Part shown: piece by piece, positions 49,764-58,311 of the stretch
How positions within the stretch are numbered: position 1 is the first letter of the stretch
Layout of the letters: the number at the start of each line of letters is the position of its first letter
Made by a program: the position numbers and the translations under genes
The notes under the pieces: generated by a model
Told to the model about the DNA's origin: nothing
Databases searched by the model: none
The model's input: only the letters and a program-made list of their open reading frames with translations
Source: Polyangiaceae bacterium
Lineage (GTDB): Bacteria > Myxococcota_A > Polyangia > Polyangiales > Polyangiaceae
Direction of reading: 5' to 3'
NCBI GenBank assembly: GCA_020633205.1
Contig: JACKEB010000010.1
Coordinates: 620,001-684,000, forward strand
Length of the DNA: 64,000 bases

Positions 49764-51135
49764 TCGAACCCTGATTCGCCGACTCGGCAGTGTCGTTGCC
49801 AGCGTCGGTCTCCTGACGCTCTCTGCCGGCAGTGTCCAAGCAGAGGTGGAGAAGGCCGGGAGCTGGCCGGATTCTTCTCCGAAGGTCTCGCTCTCCCTTT
49901 CCCGCGCAACTCGCTCCGAGGCGCTTCACCAGCTCGCTGAGGCTGCACACTGGAACGTGATTTATCGTGGTCCCGAGGGCCAGCCAATCGATCTACACGT
50001 GAAGCAGCTGTCCGCGGACGACGTGATGCAAGCGCTCTTTGCCGACGCGAATTACCGTGCGGAACGCAAGGGCGACTTCATCACCATTCTTCCGCTCGCG
50101 GAATCTCCCGCACCTAGCGCGGCTGCGGCTATCGCTGCTCCCAGCGCTGCGGCGGCGCCAAGCGCGACTCAAGCTGCGCCGGAGCCGCCGGAAGTGCCCG
50201 CGGCGGCAGCGCCGGCAGAGGTCACCCCACCCGTACCGCCGATACCGCCCAGTGTTGTCGAGCCACCTGCCTTGAGTGCGGACACGCCAGCCGAGGCAGC
50301 TGAAGGCAAAGATCGAGTCATCACCGGCAGCTCGATCCGCATCGAAAAAGGCGAAGTCGTTCACGATCTGACGGTGATGGGCGGCAGTGCGGAGGTCTTC
50401 GGCACGGTTACCGGCGACCTCACCGTGATGGGCGGACGCGCGGTACTACGCCCCGGAGCGCGGGTCGGAGGCGACGCCGCGGTGGTTGGTGGCAACTTGG
50501 AGCTCCAAGACGGCACCGAGGTTGGCGGCGACGTTGGTGTGATGGGCGGCAAGCTCAGTCAGGCCAAGGGCGCGAGAGTCTTGGGTGAGGTCCAAACGAA
50601 TCGAACAAGTGGCGACATCCACGTGGACGGCGAGGAGAGAGGAAAGACCATGGGATTGATCGAACAAATCGGGTCAGCGCTGACCAAGAGCGCGATGCTC
50701 TTCGTCTTCGGTGTCGTGCTGATGGCGCTGGCCACACGGCGCATGGATGCGCTCAGCCAGGAGGTCACGCTGCGCCCGATGCGAAGCTTCGCCCTTGGCG
50801 TAGTCGCCTGGCTGGGTGCCTTGATCGGCTTCATCGTGTTGTGTGTCACCCTGATCGGGATCCCGATCGCGCTGCTTGGAGTGCTCGTCCTGACGTTCGT
50901 CAGCTACGCGGGGATTTGCGCGGTTTTGCAGACCCTTGGAGGAACGTTGGTACAGCACCGCACGAAGAACCCGTACACACACCTTGCCGTTGGCTGCGCC
51001 GTGTTCCTCCTAGTTGGTGCCATTCCCTGGCTCGGTGGCTTCTTCACCTTCGCCGTGGTCACCATGGGCTTGGGGGCGGCGGTTGCGAGTCGCAAGCTCA
51101 GCCTGCGCCTCCGGTCGGCAGACGCTGCCGCCTAG
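49756..51135 (+). CDS. STN-domain / bactofilin-like repeat membrane protein
   Basis: 459 residues. A signal peptide (LGSVVASVGLLTLSAGSVQA) precedes an STN domain (about 43-114; VSLSLSRATRSEALHQLAEA, DLHVKQLSADDVMQALFADA), the small domain by which TonB receptors and secretins dock partners. An Ala/Pro linker (115-185) leads to bactofilin-like beta repeats (about 186-280, recurring DLTVMGG/VGGD units). At least four hydrophobic helices (about 312-450) follow. GAGGA at 49745-49749 supports ATG 49756. It overlaps the anti-sigma gene by 8 nt, so the three genes form one operon. It may be the signal sensor or the output. The domain combination is unusual. Confidence 0.75.
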   Translation: MLSRTLIRRLGSVVASVGLLTLSAGSVQAEVEKAGSWPDSSPKVSLSLSRATRSEALHQLAEAAHWNVIYRGPEGQPIDLHVKQLSADDVMQALFADANYRAERKGDFITILPLAESPAPSAAAAIAAPSAAAAPSATQAAPEPPEVPAAAAPAEVTPPVPPIPPSVVEPPALSADTPAEAAEGKDRVITGSSIRIEKGEVVHDLTVMGGSAEVFGTVTGDLTVMGGRAVLRPGARVGGDAAVVGGNLELQDGTEVGGDVGVMGGKLSQAKGARVLGEVQTNRTSGDIHVDGEERGKTMGLIEQIGSALTKSAMLFVFGVVLMALATRRMDALSQEVTLRPMRSFALGVVAWLGALIGFIVLCVTLIGIPIALLGVLVLTFVSYAGICAVLQTLGGTLVQHRTKNPYTHLAVGCAVFLLVGAIPWLGGFFTFAVVTMGLGAAVASRKLSLRLRSADAAA

Positions 51136-51168
51136 CGCTTGGTCAGCAACGCCGCAGCATGGTCGCCC

Positions 51169-51229
51169 GTTCGCGCCTCCGGACGCGAAATCGAATTGTT
51201 ACTTGTTCGCGCCTCCCGGGCGCGAAATC
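51169..51229. repeat. Two tandem near-identical hairpin units
   Basis: GTTCGCGCCTCC-GGACGCGAAATC (51169-51192) and GTTCGCGCCTCCCGGGCGCGAAATC (51205-51229) are almost identical. Each is an inverted repeat (TTCGCG / CGCGAA). They lie between the sigma operon stop and the terminator. Role unknown. Confidence 0.6.
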
Positions 51230-51232
51230 ACA

Positions 51233-51264
51233 GAAAGCCCCGCACGACTACGAGCGGGGCTTTC
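51233..51264. terminator. Perfect bidirectional terminator stem
   Basis: GAAAGCCCCGC (51233-51243) and GCGGGGCTTTC (51254-51264) form a perfect 11-bp stem with a 10-nt loop, flanked by A-rich and T-rich ends. It lies between the convergent STN/bactofilin gene and gspN and can terminate both. Confidence 0.85.
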
Positions 51265-51286
51265 GCTGTTCTTGAACCGCCGGAGT

Positions 51287-52327
51287 TCACTTCCGCTGCA
51301 AGACGCTGCCGCCCTTGAGCCGGTTGCGGATCGAGTTGCCCCGCAATGATGCGCCACCGCTCGCCGGATCGAATCGAAGCTTGCCGACGGGCCCACTCAA
51401 GCGCCAAGCGTAGGAGCCGTCCGGCTTTTTCGCTCGCTTCACCTTGGGATCCAAGTCAAGAACGCCCGGAGGGCCACCAGGCTTGCCGAGGAGCGCCGCG
51501 GTCATCTCGTTCTTGTTTCGGTAAGCGTCCTTGAACGAGAAGCTCAGAGTCATTTCCGCGAGGGAACTATCGAAGGGGTCTCGCAGCTTGATCTTTCCAG
51601 CGGCGTCAACCTTGATATCCGTACCGTCGCACTTCAGCTCGGACACCGTCACGGTGCCCGCCGCGGCCTCAGCTTTCAAGCTCAAGGTTCCCGCCTTGAT
51701 CTCAGGTAGCGCGATGGTGTCGCGGATTTTCGTCTTTCCGTCGCCTACTCGTAGACCCTGGACCTCGAGATCGACGGTGCCGTCGGCTTCCGCAAGCTTT
51801 CCACCAGGGATCGTCAGATCCACGCTACCAGTCATCGAGCCTTGCATCGGGATCCCGATGGCTGCCTGGACGAACGGCAGCTTGTCTACACCGAGATCCG
51901 CGACCTCGATGTGGATGTGCTGCGTCCCGTCCTCGTTCCCGTAGGTGCCCTTGATGGTGCCGTCGAACGCCTCTGCGTCGAACGACACCGACGTGTCGCC
52001 GACGATCGCGCTCCAAATCGACGCACGCGCGGTCGCGCGGGTGATCGAGAAACGCTCGGCCTTCCCCAGCTTGCCGTCTTCTTTGACCTTGGGTTGACCG
52101 ACCAGCTCCACGTCCTCAACCTCGACGCCGCTAAGCCAATAGGTGTCTAGGTCCCCGATGCGCAGCGTGAGCGGGTTCTCGTCGGTCTGCCTAGCGTTGA
52201 ACTCCGCTTCGATCTTGGCTTTGGCGCGATCCGTGGGCAGCGTCAGGTAGAGGAATACGACCAGCGCGAACAGGTAGAAGAAGGGGTAGCCTACCCACTT
52301 CAGGATCTTTTTCCCGCGGGGGCTCAT
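51287..52327 (-). CDS. gspN: Type II secretion protein GspN
   Basis: 346 residues. One N-terminal membrane helix (VGYPFFYLFALVVFLYLTLP) is followed by a periplasmic AsmA-like beta-rich domain (DTYWLSGVEVEDVELVGQPK, GSMTGSVDLTIPGGKLAEAD, KAGTLSLKAEAAAGTVTVSE). This is the GspN form found in deltaproteobacteria, Leptospira and relatives. It is a non-core component whose role in T2SS is unclear. Its start overlaps the gspM stop by 4 nt. It is the last gene of the operon and ends just before the 51233 terminator. Confidence 0.85.
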   Translation of the reverse strand: MSPRGKKILKWVGYPFFYLFALVVFLYLTLPTDRAKAKIEAEFNARQTDENPLTLRIGDLDTYWLSGVEVEDVELVGQPKVKEDGKLGKAERFSITRATARASIWSAIVGDTSVSFDAEAFDGTIKGTYGNEDGTQHIHIEVADLGVDKLPFVQAAIGIPMQGSMTGSVDLTIPGGKLAEADGTVDLEVQGLRVGDGKTKIRDTIALPEIKAGTLSLKAEAAAGTVTVSELKCDGTDIKVDAAGKIKLRDPFDSSLAEMTLSFSFKDAYRNKNEMTAALLGKPGGPPGVLDLDPKVKRAKKPDGSYAWRLSGPVGKLRFDPASGGASLRGNSIRNRLKGGSVLQRK

Positions 52328-52902
52328 CCTTCTTCTCCCTTGGGCTCAGTGCCAGGGGTCTTCTTCTCTGGCGCCTTGCGGTCGAAAGCGGACACCGTCA
52401 TCGACACATCGTACTGGTCCGGCTGCGCTCCGCTGCGGCGTACGTTCAGCTTGCTGATCTTCACCGGGTAGCCCGAGCGCTCGATGGATTCCATGAACTT
52501 CGCCAGCGGGAGCATCCCCACCTTGCGCAGGGTGATGCGCGTCGAGCGTTCCTCATATAGCTTACCGTGGGGAACCGTCGCCTGGTCTTGGCTCTCGGGG
52601 ATGTCAACCTTGTTCTGCTTCGCGAGGCGATCCAAGAAGCCCGCTAGGGCGGGCGTCGTCTTCGCGTAGCGCTCGACCACCGCGTCTTGATTGGCGGAGC
52701 GAGCGGCGTACTGGGCACGTCCCTCGCGAATCGAGCGAATGGCGCGCTGCAGCGCCTCGTTGTCATCTCGCTTGGTGCCAACCGCGCTCGTGATCAGTGC
52801 CGGAATGCCAATCAGGATGAACACACCGAAGACCGCCATGAGCACCATCGCCAGCCGACGCTCGCGGGGTTCCAGCTGTGCGAAGCGTTCGCCGAGGGTC
52901 AT
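52324..52902 (-). CDS. gspM: Type II secretion protein GspM
   Basis: 192 residues. A cytoplasmic N-terminus (LGERFAQLEPRERRLAMVLM) leads into one membrane helix and a periplasmic coiled coil plus ferredoxin-like domain (AKFMESIERSGYPVKISKLN). GspM anchors GspL in the inner-membrane platform. The assignment rests on topology, size and position between gspL and gspN. The start overlaps the gspL stop by 4 nt, and it overlaps gspN likewise. The C-terminus is Lys/Glu-rich (KAPEKKTPGTEPKGEEG). Confidence 0.85.
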   Translation of the reverse strand: MTLGERFAQLEPRERRLAMVLMAVFGVFILIGIPALITSAVGTKRDDNEALQRAIRSIREGRAQYAARSANQDAVVERYAKTTPALAGFLDRLAKQNKVDIPESQDQATVPHGKLYEERSTRITLRKVGMLPLAKFMESIERSGYPVKISKLNVRRSGAQPDQYDVSMTVSAFDRKAPEKKTPGTEPKGEEG

Positions 52903-54365
52903 TTCTCGCCTCCCTCTTCCTTCTTGGCAGGCTTCTTAGGTCCACCATCTTCCGGACAGGCGACATCGAACTCGAGCACGTACTTCTGACGATCGCTGTT
53001 CACCACCTGGGTGATCTTCGAGACCTTCACGTCCTGAAAGCATGCGTGCTCTTTGAGCGTCGAGGAGATGTTCTGCGCTTCGTCGGTTGAACCGACGATC
53101 GCGTTCATCTTCACCTTGCCGCGCTGCATGTCGAACTCTTGGATGTCGTGAGTCACCGTGTGTGGCACCGCCTTGCTGATCTCCACGATCACATCGAACG
53201 CGTCAAAGTGCGGCATTGGGTCGTTGTCTTGCTTGCCTGGCCCCTTGTCCAGGAGCTCCTGCACGCGATCGGGCTCTGACGTCTCTTCGCCCAACACCTT
53301 CATCGAGATTTCACCAAGCGCGCTGCGGAGCGCGGTGTTTTCTTGGTTTAGTGAGCGCATCTCCGCCCAGGTCGAGAACACGAAGAAGACGAAGATCGTC
53401 GCGAACAGCCCACTTAGCGTCGGCGCCTTTTCCCTGAGGAAAGCAAAGCCGCTTTCGTAGCCCAGCCCGCCTTGACGGAGGTTGAGGTCTCGAGCCTTGC
53501 CCCGAAGCCCAAGGGCAATGCCAACCGCTCGCGCGAAGCGCGGCAACGCGGCGAGCTGATCGGGGGTCGCGTTCTCCAGAGTGAGCCCCGGCAGCACCTC
53601 GACCGGAGTACCCAAGTGATAGGCCAGAAACTCTGCGGCGCCCGCTGGCAACGTTCCGGTGAGATAGACGACTTCGACGCTCTGTCCGCCCTTCGCGAGC
53701 CACGCGGTGAGGCTCTGCCGAAGTTCAGCCGCGAGCGCTTCCGCGCCTTCCGGGAGCGTTCCCACGCCGCGAGACAGGGTGCGCGCGAACACGGGCAGTC
53801 CGCCCTCCATCACCACGAAGTCCGTATGGGAGCCGCCGAAATCTACTACGGCAGCGGGGCGCGCCCCGAGCACGCTGGGGACCAGCTCCACCAAATTCGA
53901 GAGCGGAAGCGCACCAGCGGAGACGCGCTCCGGTTCACGGCCAGTCGCCGTTTTGACCTGGGCGATTACCGAGAGCACGTCGGTCTCTCGTGCCGCCACG
54001 GTCAAGACCTCTGCCGTCGGCTCGCGGGTCGCAGCGGGCGGCCGGAAGTCGTAGACGACCTCCTCGATGTCCAGTGGAAGCTCGGCTTCCAGCTCGAACG
54101 GCAGCACATCGGAGAGCTGCTTGAGCGCCGTAGCCGGCACGCGGATGCGGTGCACAAACGCCTTTTGACCGTCGATGGCCACGGCAAAGTGCTCGCCCGC
54201 GTGGAGCAGCGGCATGAGCGCCTGGCGCAGCGCCTCCGCGGGATTGACCGCTTGGGCCACATCCACCTCGGTCATTTGCTCGAGCTCTACCGCACGGTAA
54301 CGCGTGCGCAGGAGCACTGCGCGCACGTGGGTGTCTCGGATGTCGATGCCTACGATTCTGGCCAT
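52899..54365 (-). CDS. gspL: Type II secretion protein GspL (PilM/PilN-like)
   Basis: 488 residues. The N-terminal about 310 residues form an actin-like PilM-type domain (MARIVGIDIRDTHVRAVLL, PAAVVDFGGSHTDFVVMEGG, VGIALGLRG). It recruits the ATPase GspE. A membrane helix (LSGLFATIFVFFVFSTWAEM, about 318-338) and a periplasmic ferredoxin-like segment (DAFDVIVEISKAVPHTVTHD) complete the protein. A charged tail ends KKPAKKEEGGEK. The start is 70 nt downstream of the gspK stop, the largest gap in this half of the operon. Confidence 0.9.
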   Translation of the reverse strand: MARIVGIDIRDTHVRAVLLRTRYRAVELEQMTEVDVAQAVNPAEALRQALMPLLHAGEHFAVAIDGQKAFVHRIRVPATALKQLSDVLPFELEAELPLDIEEVVYDFRPPAATREPTAEVLTVAARETDVLSVIAQVKTATGREPERVSAGALPLSNLVELVPSVLGARPAAVVDFGGSHTDFVVMEGGLPVFARTLSRGVGTLPEGAEALAAELRQSLTAWLAKGGQSVEVVYLTGTLPAGAAEFLAYHLGTPVEVLPGLTLENATPDQLAALPRFARAVGIALGLRGKARDLNLRQGGLGYESGFAFLREKAPTLSGLFATIFVFFVFSTWAEMRSLNQENTALRSALGEISMKVLGEETSEPDRVQELLDKGPGKQDNDPMPHFDAFDVIVEISKAVPHTVTHDIQEFDMQRGKVKMNAIVGSTDEAQNISSTLKEHACFQDVKVSKITQVVNSDRQKYVLEFDVACPEDGGPKKPAKKEEGGEK

Positions 54366-54435
54366 GTCGTTCTAAGGAGGCGCGCCGATTCGGGAGAGCG
54401 CTAGCTGCGAGCAGAGAGAAGACGGAGCTTTGCCT

Positions 54436-55917
54436 TCACTCCAGGCGGTAATACACGATGCGACCCGCCGGGTCCGGTTTGAAGTAGTTTGCGAGTGCGG
54501 AGTCGGTCGCGCCCTCGGGGAGATTCGTGGGCGTGGCGCTAGGATTATTGCCCTCAGGCGCGGTCTCACCAGCGCTGGAAACTCCCGGGATTTCCACTCC
54601 GAGGGCACCGAGCGCGTCCGTGATCGCCTGAGCCGGCTCGGGCGCGCCCCGCATGTCGACGACCGCGCGCAGGCGTGCGTTGGTCTCACGCTTGGCGCTC
54701 TTCACGTAGCCGGTCACCGCCACGTTGAACACCTTACTCTCCGTCGTGATGGCCTTCATGGTCTCGTTTGGGGATTTGAACGTCACGGGCTGGAGACCAA
54801 GAGCCGCGAAGACCGCGCCGAACATGCCCTTTCCGCCCATCGCGTTGATGAAGCCCTTGGGGGAGTTGAAGAGCGGTACGCCCGACGTGAACCCCTTGAG
54901 CATGCTCACCACCGAAATGAAGTGGATCGCTTCTTCTGGGTCGGAGCACATCGGCGTGTTCTCCACCGCGTACTGACAGATGATGGTCCAGAGCGCTTGA
55001 GCGTTGGCGGTGTTGACGTTGAGTTCCCCCTGCCCCCACACGGTGAGCGGACGCTTCTCGGCTTCGCCTCCGTCCGGCTCGACGAAGTTCGCCCAGATAT
55101 CGTCACTCATTCCGCGCACCAGCCTCAGCTCCTCCAGGCTGTCGAACGCGGCGTTCTTGCGCACGTACTTGAGACCGATCTGTTGATAGAAGGAGTCCTC
55201 GGGCGCAGCAGTCTGGGCGGTGTCCGATCCAAGCTGGCACACGGCAGCCTGTTGATCCGGGTCCGTCCAGTCGATCAACGCGGAGCACATCGCCTGGCGA
55301 TCCGTGAACTGCCCGTCAGCGTCTCGGTTCTCGAACAAGGCGTCGTACTGCAAACCGCTAATCAGCGTCGCGATGGCGGTGCCCGTGCGCACCTGGCTGA
55401 AAGCGTCACCCTTCGCCGGCAGGTTCACGTTGATCTTGGAGTCTTCGTCCACGATCTTGATGTCGAAGCCTGCGCCGTCGAGCCCGAGGTTCTCGCCCTC
55501 TTCCAGACGCACGCTGGCCAAGCTTTCGAAGCGCTTGCCGCCATCCTTGTCGTTGAACGCGCCGAGCACCAGGTCGGCGAACTCCCAGACTGGGATCTGG
55601 AAGGAGCGCCCGCCCATCAGCAAGAAGATCGGCGCCGCGGCCTTGCGGATGGTCGGCTCGGACGCGAGCAGAAGGCGCGATAGGTTCAAGCCGCTCTTCG
55701 CGGCGTATTCCGCGCGGATCGAGTCCCGATGAGATAGCGCGCTCGAGAGATCCGCGGTGGACTCGGTCTGGAACTCGGTGAGCATCACGGTGAGCACCGC
55801 CAAGGCGCCGAGCACCATGATCAGTGCAACCCCGCGCTCCCTGGAGCGGCGCTTCCGCAAGCGATAGCGCCGGAGGGCACCCTGCGCCTCGCGAGTCGGC
55901 TGGCCAGCGCCCGTCAT
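54436..55917 (-). CDS. gspK: Type II secretion minor pseudopilin GspK
   Basis: 493 residues from the ATG at 55915-55917, overlapping the gspJ stop (ATGA). The frame is open to 56103 but the extra residues are out-of-frame gspJ. The prepilin site is RERG before VALIMVLGALAVLTVMLTEF, lacking Glu at +5 as is normal for GspK. The large periplasmic domain has DEDSKINVNLPAKGD, SALIDWTDPDQ and LNVNTANAQALW, typical of GspK. With GspI and GspJ it forms the pseudopilus tip. It is longer than most GspK (about 320-350); extra length lies in the second half and a Gly/Asn/Pro-rich region near the end. Confidence 0.9.
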   Translation of the reverse strand: MTGAGQPTREAQGALRRYRLRKRRSRERGVALIMVLGALAVLTVMLTEFQTESTADLSSALSHRDSIRAEYAAKSGLNLSRLLLASEPTIRKAAAPIFLLMGGRSFQIPVWEFADLVLGAFNDKDGGKRFESLASVRLEEGENLGLDGAGFDIKIVDEDSKINVNLPAKGDAFSQVRTGTAIATLISGLQYDALFENRDADGQFTDRQAMCSALIDWTDPDQQAAVCQLGSDTAQTAAPEDSFYQQIGLKYVRKNAAFDSLEELRLVRGMSDDIWANFVEPDGGEAEKRPLTVWGQGELNVNTANAQALWTIICQYAVENTPMCSDPEEAIHFISVVSMLKGFTSGVPLFNSPKGFINAMGGKGMFGAVFAALGLQPVTFKSPNETMKAITTESKVFNVAVTGYVKSAKRETNARLRAVVDMRGAPEPAQAITDALGALGVEIPGVSSAGETAPEGNNPSATPTNLPEGATDSALANYFKPDPAGRIVYYRLE

Positions 55918-56660
55918 CGCTGAAGGGCCCCCAACCCTGCGAAGTCCATCGGGGACTGAATTGGAATCATCACCTTGGTGTCGAACTTGATGGTGCCGCG
56001 GGCGCGGCCCTTGGAGGAGCGTTGTCCTCCGTTGAGCACCAGCGTGATGTGCACCTGGTATGGTAGGCGATTCGTCTGACCGATGGACTGGCTGGAGTCC
56101 CACTGCTCCGTCCAGCGCCCGGTGAAGGGATCGAGGTACTCGAGCTGGAACAGGTCGATGTCCGTCGCTAGCACCTGGACACGACCGCCCCTGTCGGGCT
56201 CCAAATCAATCACCGTCGACTCGCGACGCACGAGGTCCGTCACCGCACGTTGCTTGGGGTCCTGAGAGCCGAAGTAGGAGAGCTCGCACTGATCTGACTC
56301 GTGAGCGTCACGCTCCAGCCGGCGATGGGCAAAGGCAGTGAAATCCACGCGATCAGCGGGGGAGCCGCGGCTGCCCTTGAACAGCGTCTCTCGCGTGACG
56401 AGTGATTGATCGATCGGGCGATTGAAGCTCAGGAAGGCGCTCTGCAGCTCACGGGCGATGCGCTGCATTGCGCTGCGCCCCTCGTGATAGCGGCCGCTCA
56501 CCTCACCCACGCCGTCGCGGGTGCTACGAAGCCCAGAGAAGGCGCCGTAGAGCAGCATGCTGATCATCGCCAGGATCGTGATCGCCACGATCAGCTCGAG
56601 CAACGTGAAGCCCGCGAGCTGGCGCCGGACGCGCCGCCCCAAGCGTGCAGCCACGCTCAT
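55914..56660 (-). CDS. gspJ: Type II secretion minor pseudopilin GspJ
   Basis: 248 residues. The prepilin peptidase site is LAG before FTLLELIVAITILAM, with Glu at +5. The periplasmic part contains GRSAMQRIARELQSAFLSF, DFTAFAHRRLERDAHESDQC and LFQLEYLDPFTGRW, the usual GspJ layout. It is part of the tip complex with GspI and GspK. The start overlaps the gspI stop by 4 nt, and the end overlaps the gspK start by 4 nt. Confidence 0.92.
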   Translation of the reverse strand: MSVAARLGRRVRRQLAGFTLLELIVAITILAMISMLLYGAFSGLRSTRDGVGEVSGRYHEGRSAMQRIARELQSAFLSFNRPIDQSLVTRETLFKGSRGSPADRVDFTAFAHRRLERDAHESDQCELSYFGSQDPKQRAVTDLVRRESTVIDLEPDRGGRVQVLATDIDLFQLEYLDPFTGRWTEQWDSSQSIGQTNRLPYQVHITLVLNGGQRSSKGRARGTIKFDTKVMIPIQSPMDFAGLGALQR

Positions 56661-57520
56661 GGCCGGCCCCCAGGGCGCGCGAATGGGCTCGGCGAGCGGG
56701 TGAAGGCACCATTTCCGGCGGGATTTCTTCCGGCGGGATTGCTGCCGCCTGTCGTACCAGACGGGTTGCTGTTGCCGGTGAGCCCACCCGCGAGATCTTC
56801 CAGACCCTCGAGCCCGGCCGCAGCGTTGGGATCGAGGCCACCCTGCTGGGGATTCGTCACGAACTGCACGGCGGAGAGCTCACGGCGATTCTTGCCTTCC
56901 TTCCACACGACCGTGACCGTTACCCTGCGGATACTCGCCTCGAGCATCGGCTTGAGCTGGGGGTACACCATGCTCATCACGATGCCCGCCACGCCATCGA
57001 TGGGGTTACCCCCCGCTTCGGTGAGCGAGCTAGCCAACGTCCCGAGGTCCGGCGGTTGCCCTCCTTGAGTCGCGGCGCTGAGCCCTCCCCCCGACTGCGC
57101 GAGGGTGCTCAAGGCCCCGAGGCCGCCGTTGTCGCCGGCGATGCCCGCGTCCCCCGCGAAGGCTCCAGAGCTCGGCTCCGGCAGCTTGATCAGCTCGACC
57201 TTCCACTCACAGCTGAAGCGCTTGTCGCTCTCGTCAGCGCAGCACGGGCCGGAGTCCTTCTGGTCGATGATTCCGTAGCCCTTCTCCAGCAAATCGAGCT
57301 CGACCTCGTTCATCTTGCAGCGCAAGAGCTCGGGCGCGACGCTCATGTTCTCGGCGCGGGCGGCGTTGTTGAAGAGCCCTGCCTGCGCCGACAGGATCAC
57401 GCTGAGCCCGAGGCCCAGAATGGCCACGGCGATCAACACCTCCAGCAACGTGAAGCCCCGCTTCCCACGCGCGGGGGTCGGCAGCCTGGAGTTCCCTCGG
57501 GATACGCTGCGCGCGATCAT
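56657..57520 (-). CDS. gspI: Type II secretion minor pseudopilin GspI
   Basis: 287 residues. The prepilin site is KRG before FTLLEVLIAVAILGLGLSVI, with Glu at +5. Typical GspI proteins are about 120-130 residues. This one has a large insertion and a Gly/Asn/Pro/Arg-rich C-terminal tail (about 240-287; GGLTGNSNPSGTTGG), with a middle insertion rich in Gly/Ala (DAGIAGDNGGLGALST). The core VTVVWKEGKNRRELSAVQFV is still recognisable. It overlaps gspH and gspJ by 4 nt each. Confidence 0.88.
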   Translation of the reverse strand: MIARSVSRGNSRLPTPARGKRGFTLLEVLIAVAILGLGLSVILSAQAGLFNNAARAENMSVAPELLRCKMNEVELDLLEKGYGIIDQKDSGPCCADESDKRFSCEWKVELIKLPEPSSGAFAGDAGIAGDNGGLGALSTLAQSGGGLSAATQGGQPPDLGTLASSLTEAGGNPIDGVAGIVMSMVYPQLKPMLEASIRRVTVTVVWKEGKNRRELSAVQFVTNPQQGGLDPNAAAGLEGLEDLAGGLTGNSNPSGTTGGSNPAGRNPAGNGAFTRSPSPFARPGGRP

Positions 57521-58311
57521 TCTTCGCGCTCCCCAAAGGCGTCGTCTTCCCGCGGCGGCTCGAGTTCGACCCAGCCGCGCTCGATCTTCGTGCGGCCCGT
57601 CAGACCGTTGACCAAGATGCTGACCCCGTCGTCTTCCGACTTACCCTTCTGTAGCTGGATGGACGCCCTCTCGGTGCCCCCACCAGGAAAGAAGTAGAGG
57701 TAAGCGCGCCCCGAGGTGCGCGGGTCACTGTCGTGATCGGTCTGCACGCGGCGCAGCTTGACTCCGCTCTCGAGGGCCCTGCCAGGCTCGCCGTCGTCGC
57801 TCTCGAAGCCGAACTCTTTGACCGGCGTGAAGCTCGGGCGCGGCGCGCGGGGTGCTTTGATGAGCTTCTCTGCTTCCTCACGCGCTGCTTTCTCGGCCTC
57901 CGTCGCGGCTTCGGCGCCACCGCTCTCATCGTCCTTCTGCAGCAGCATCTTGCCGCTGCTCTCCTCGAGGATCACCCGGTTCGACTCGAAGTCGAAGACC
58001 ATGCGCACTGGCTTGCCCGTGGAGTTCGCCCGGTTCAACCCGACACGGATCCCCGCGGAGATGAGTGAAGCGGAGGCGCGCATCTTTGCGCCACCCAGCA
58101 CGCCGGTGCCCAGTAGGACTGCGCCGGTCAGGATGCCGATCAACGCGACGACGATCAGCACCTCGAAGAGCGTGAGTCCCCGCGCCTTGCGCTGGGCACG
58201 CAGACGGACCGCGCTCCTCACCCCCTGGAAGACACCCAGGGACGAGGTGAGACCAGTCCGTTGCATGCAGCGCATGCCTCGCGGCCCCGTTCCTCGCCCC
58301 CGATTAGACAT
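57517..58311 (-). CDS. gspH: Type II secretion minor pseudopilin GspH
   Basis: 264 residues from ATG 58311, which overlaps the last base of the gspG stop (TGATG). The upstream-open frame to 58446 is gspG shadow. A long basic leader (about 50 residues) precedes the prepilin site ARG / LTLFEVLIVVALIGILTGAV. The +1 residue is Leu rather than Phe. The C-domain contains FDFESNRVILEESSGKML, a Glu/Ala-rich charged segment (about 125-145) and GRAYLYFFPGGGTERASIQL, the GspH signature region. Confidence 0.88.
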   Translation of the reverse strand: MSNRGRGTGPRGMRCMQRTGLTSSLGVFQGVRSAVRLRAQRKARGLTLFEVLIVVALIGILTGAVLLGTGVLGGAKMRASASLISAGIRVGLNRANSTGKPVRMVFDFESNRVILEESSGKMLLQKDDESGGAEAATEAEKAAREEAEKLIKAPRAPRPSFTPVKEFGFESDDGEPGRALESGVKLRRVQTDHDSDPRTSGRAYLYFFPGGGTERASIQLQKGKSEDDGVSILVNGLTGRTKIERGWVELEPPREDDAFGEREE

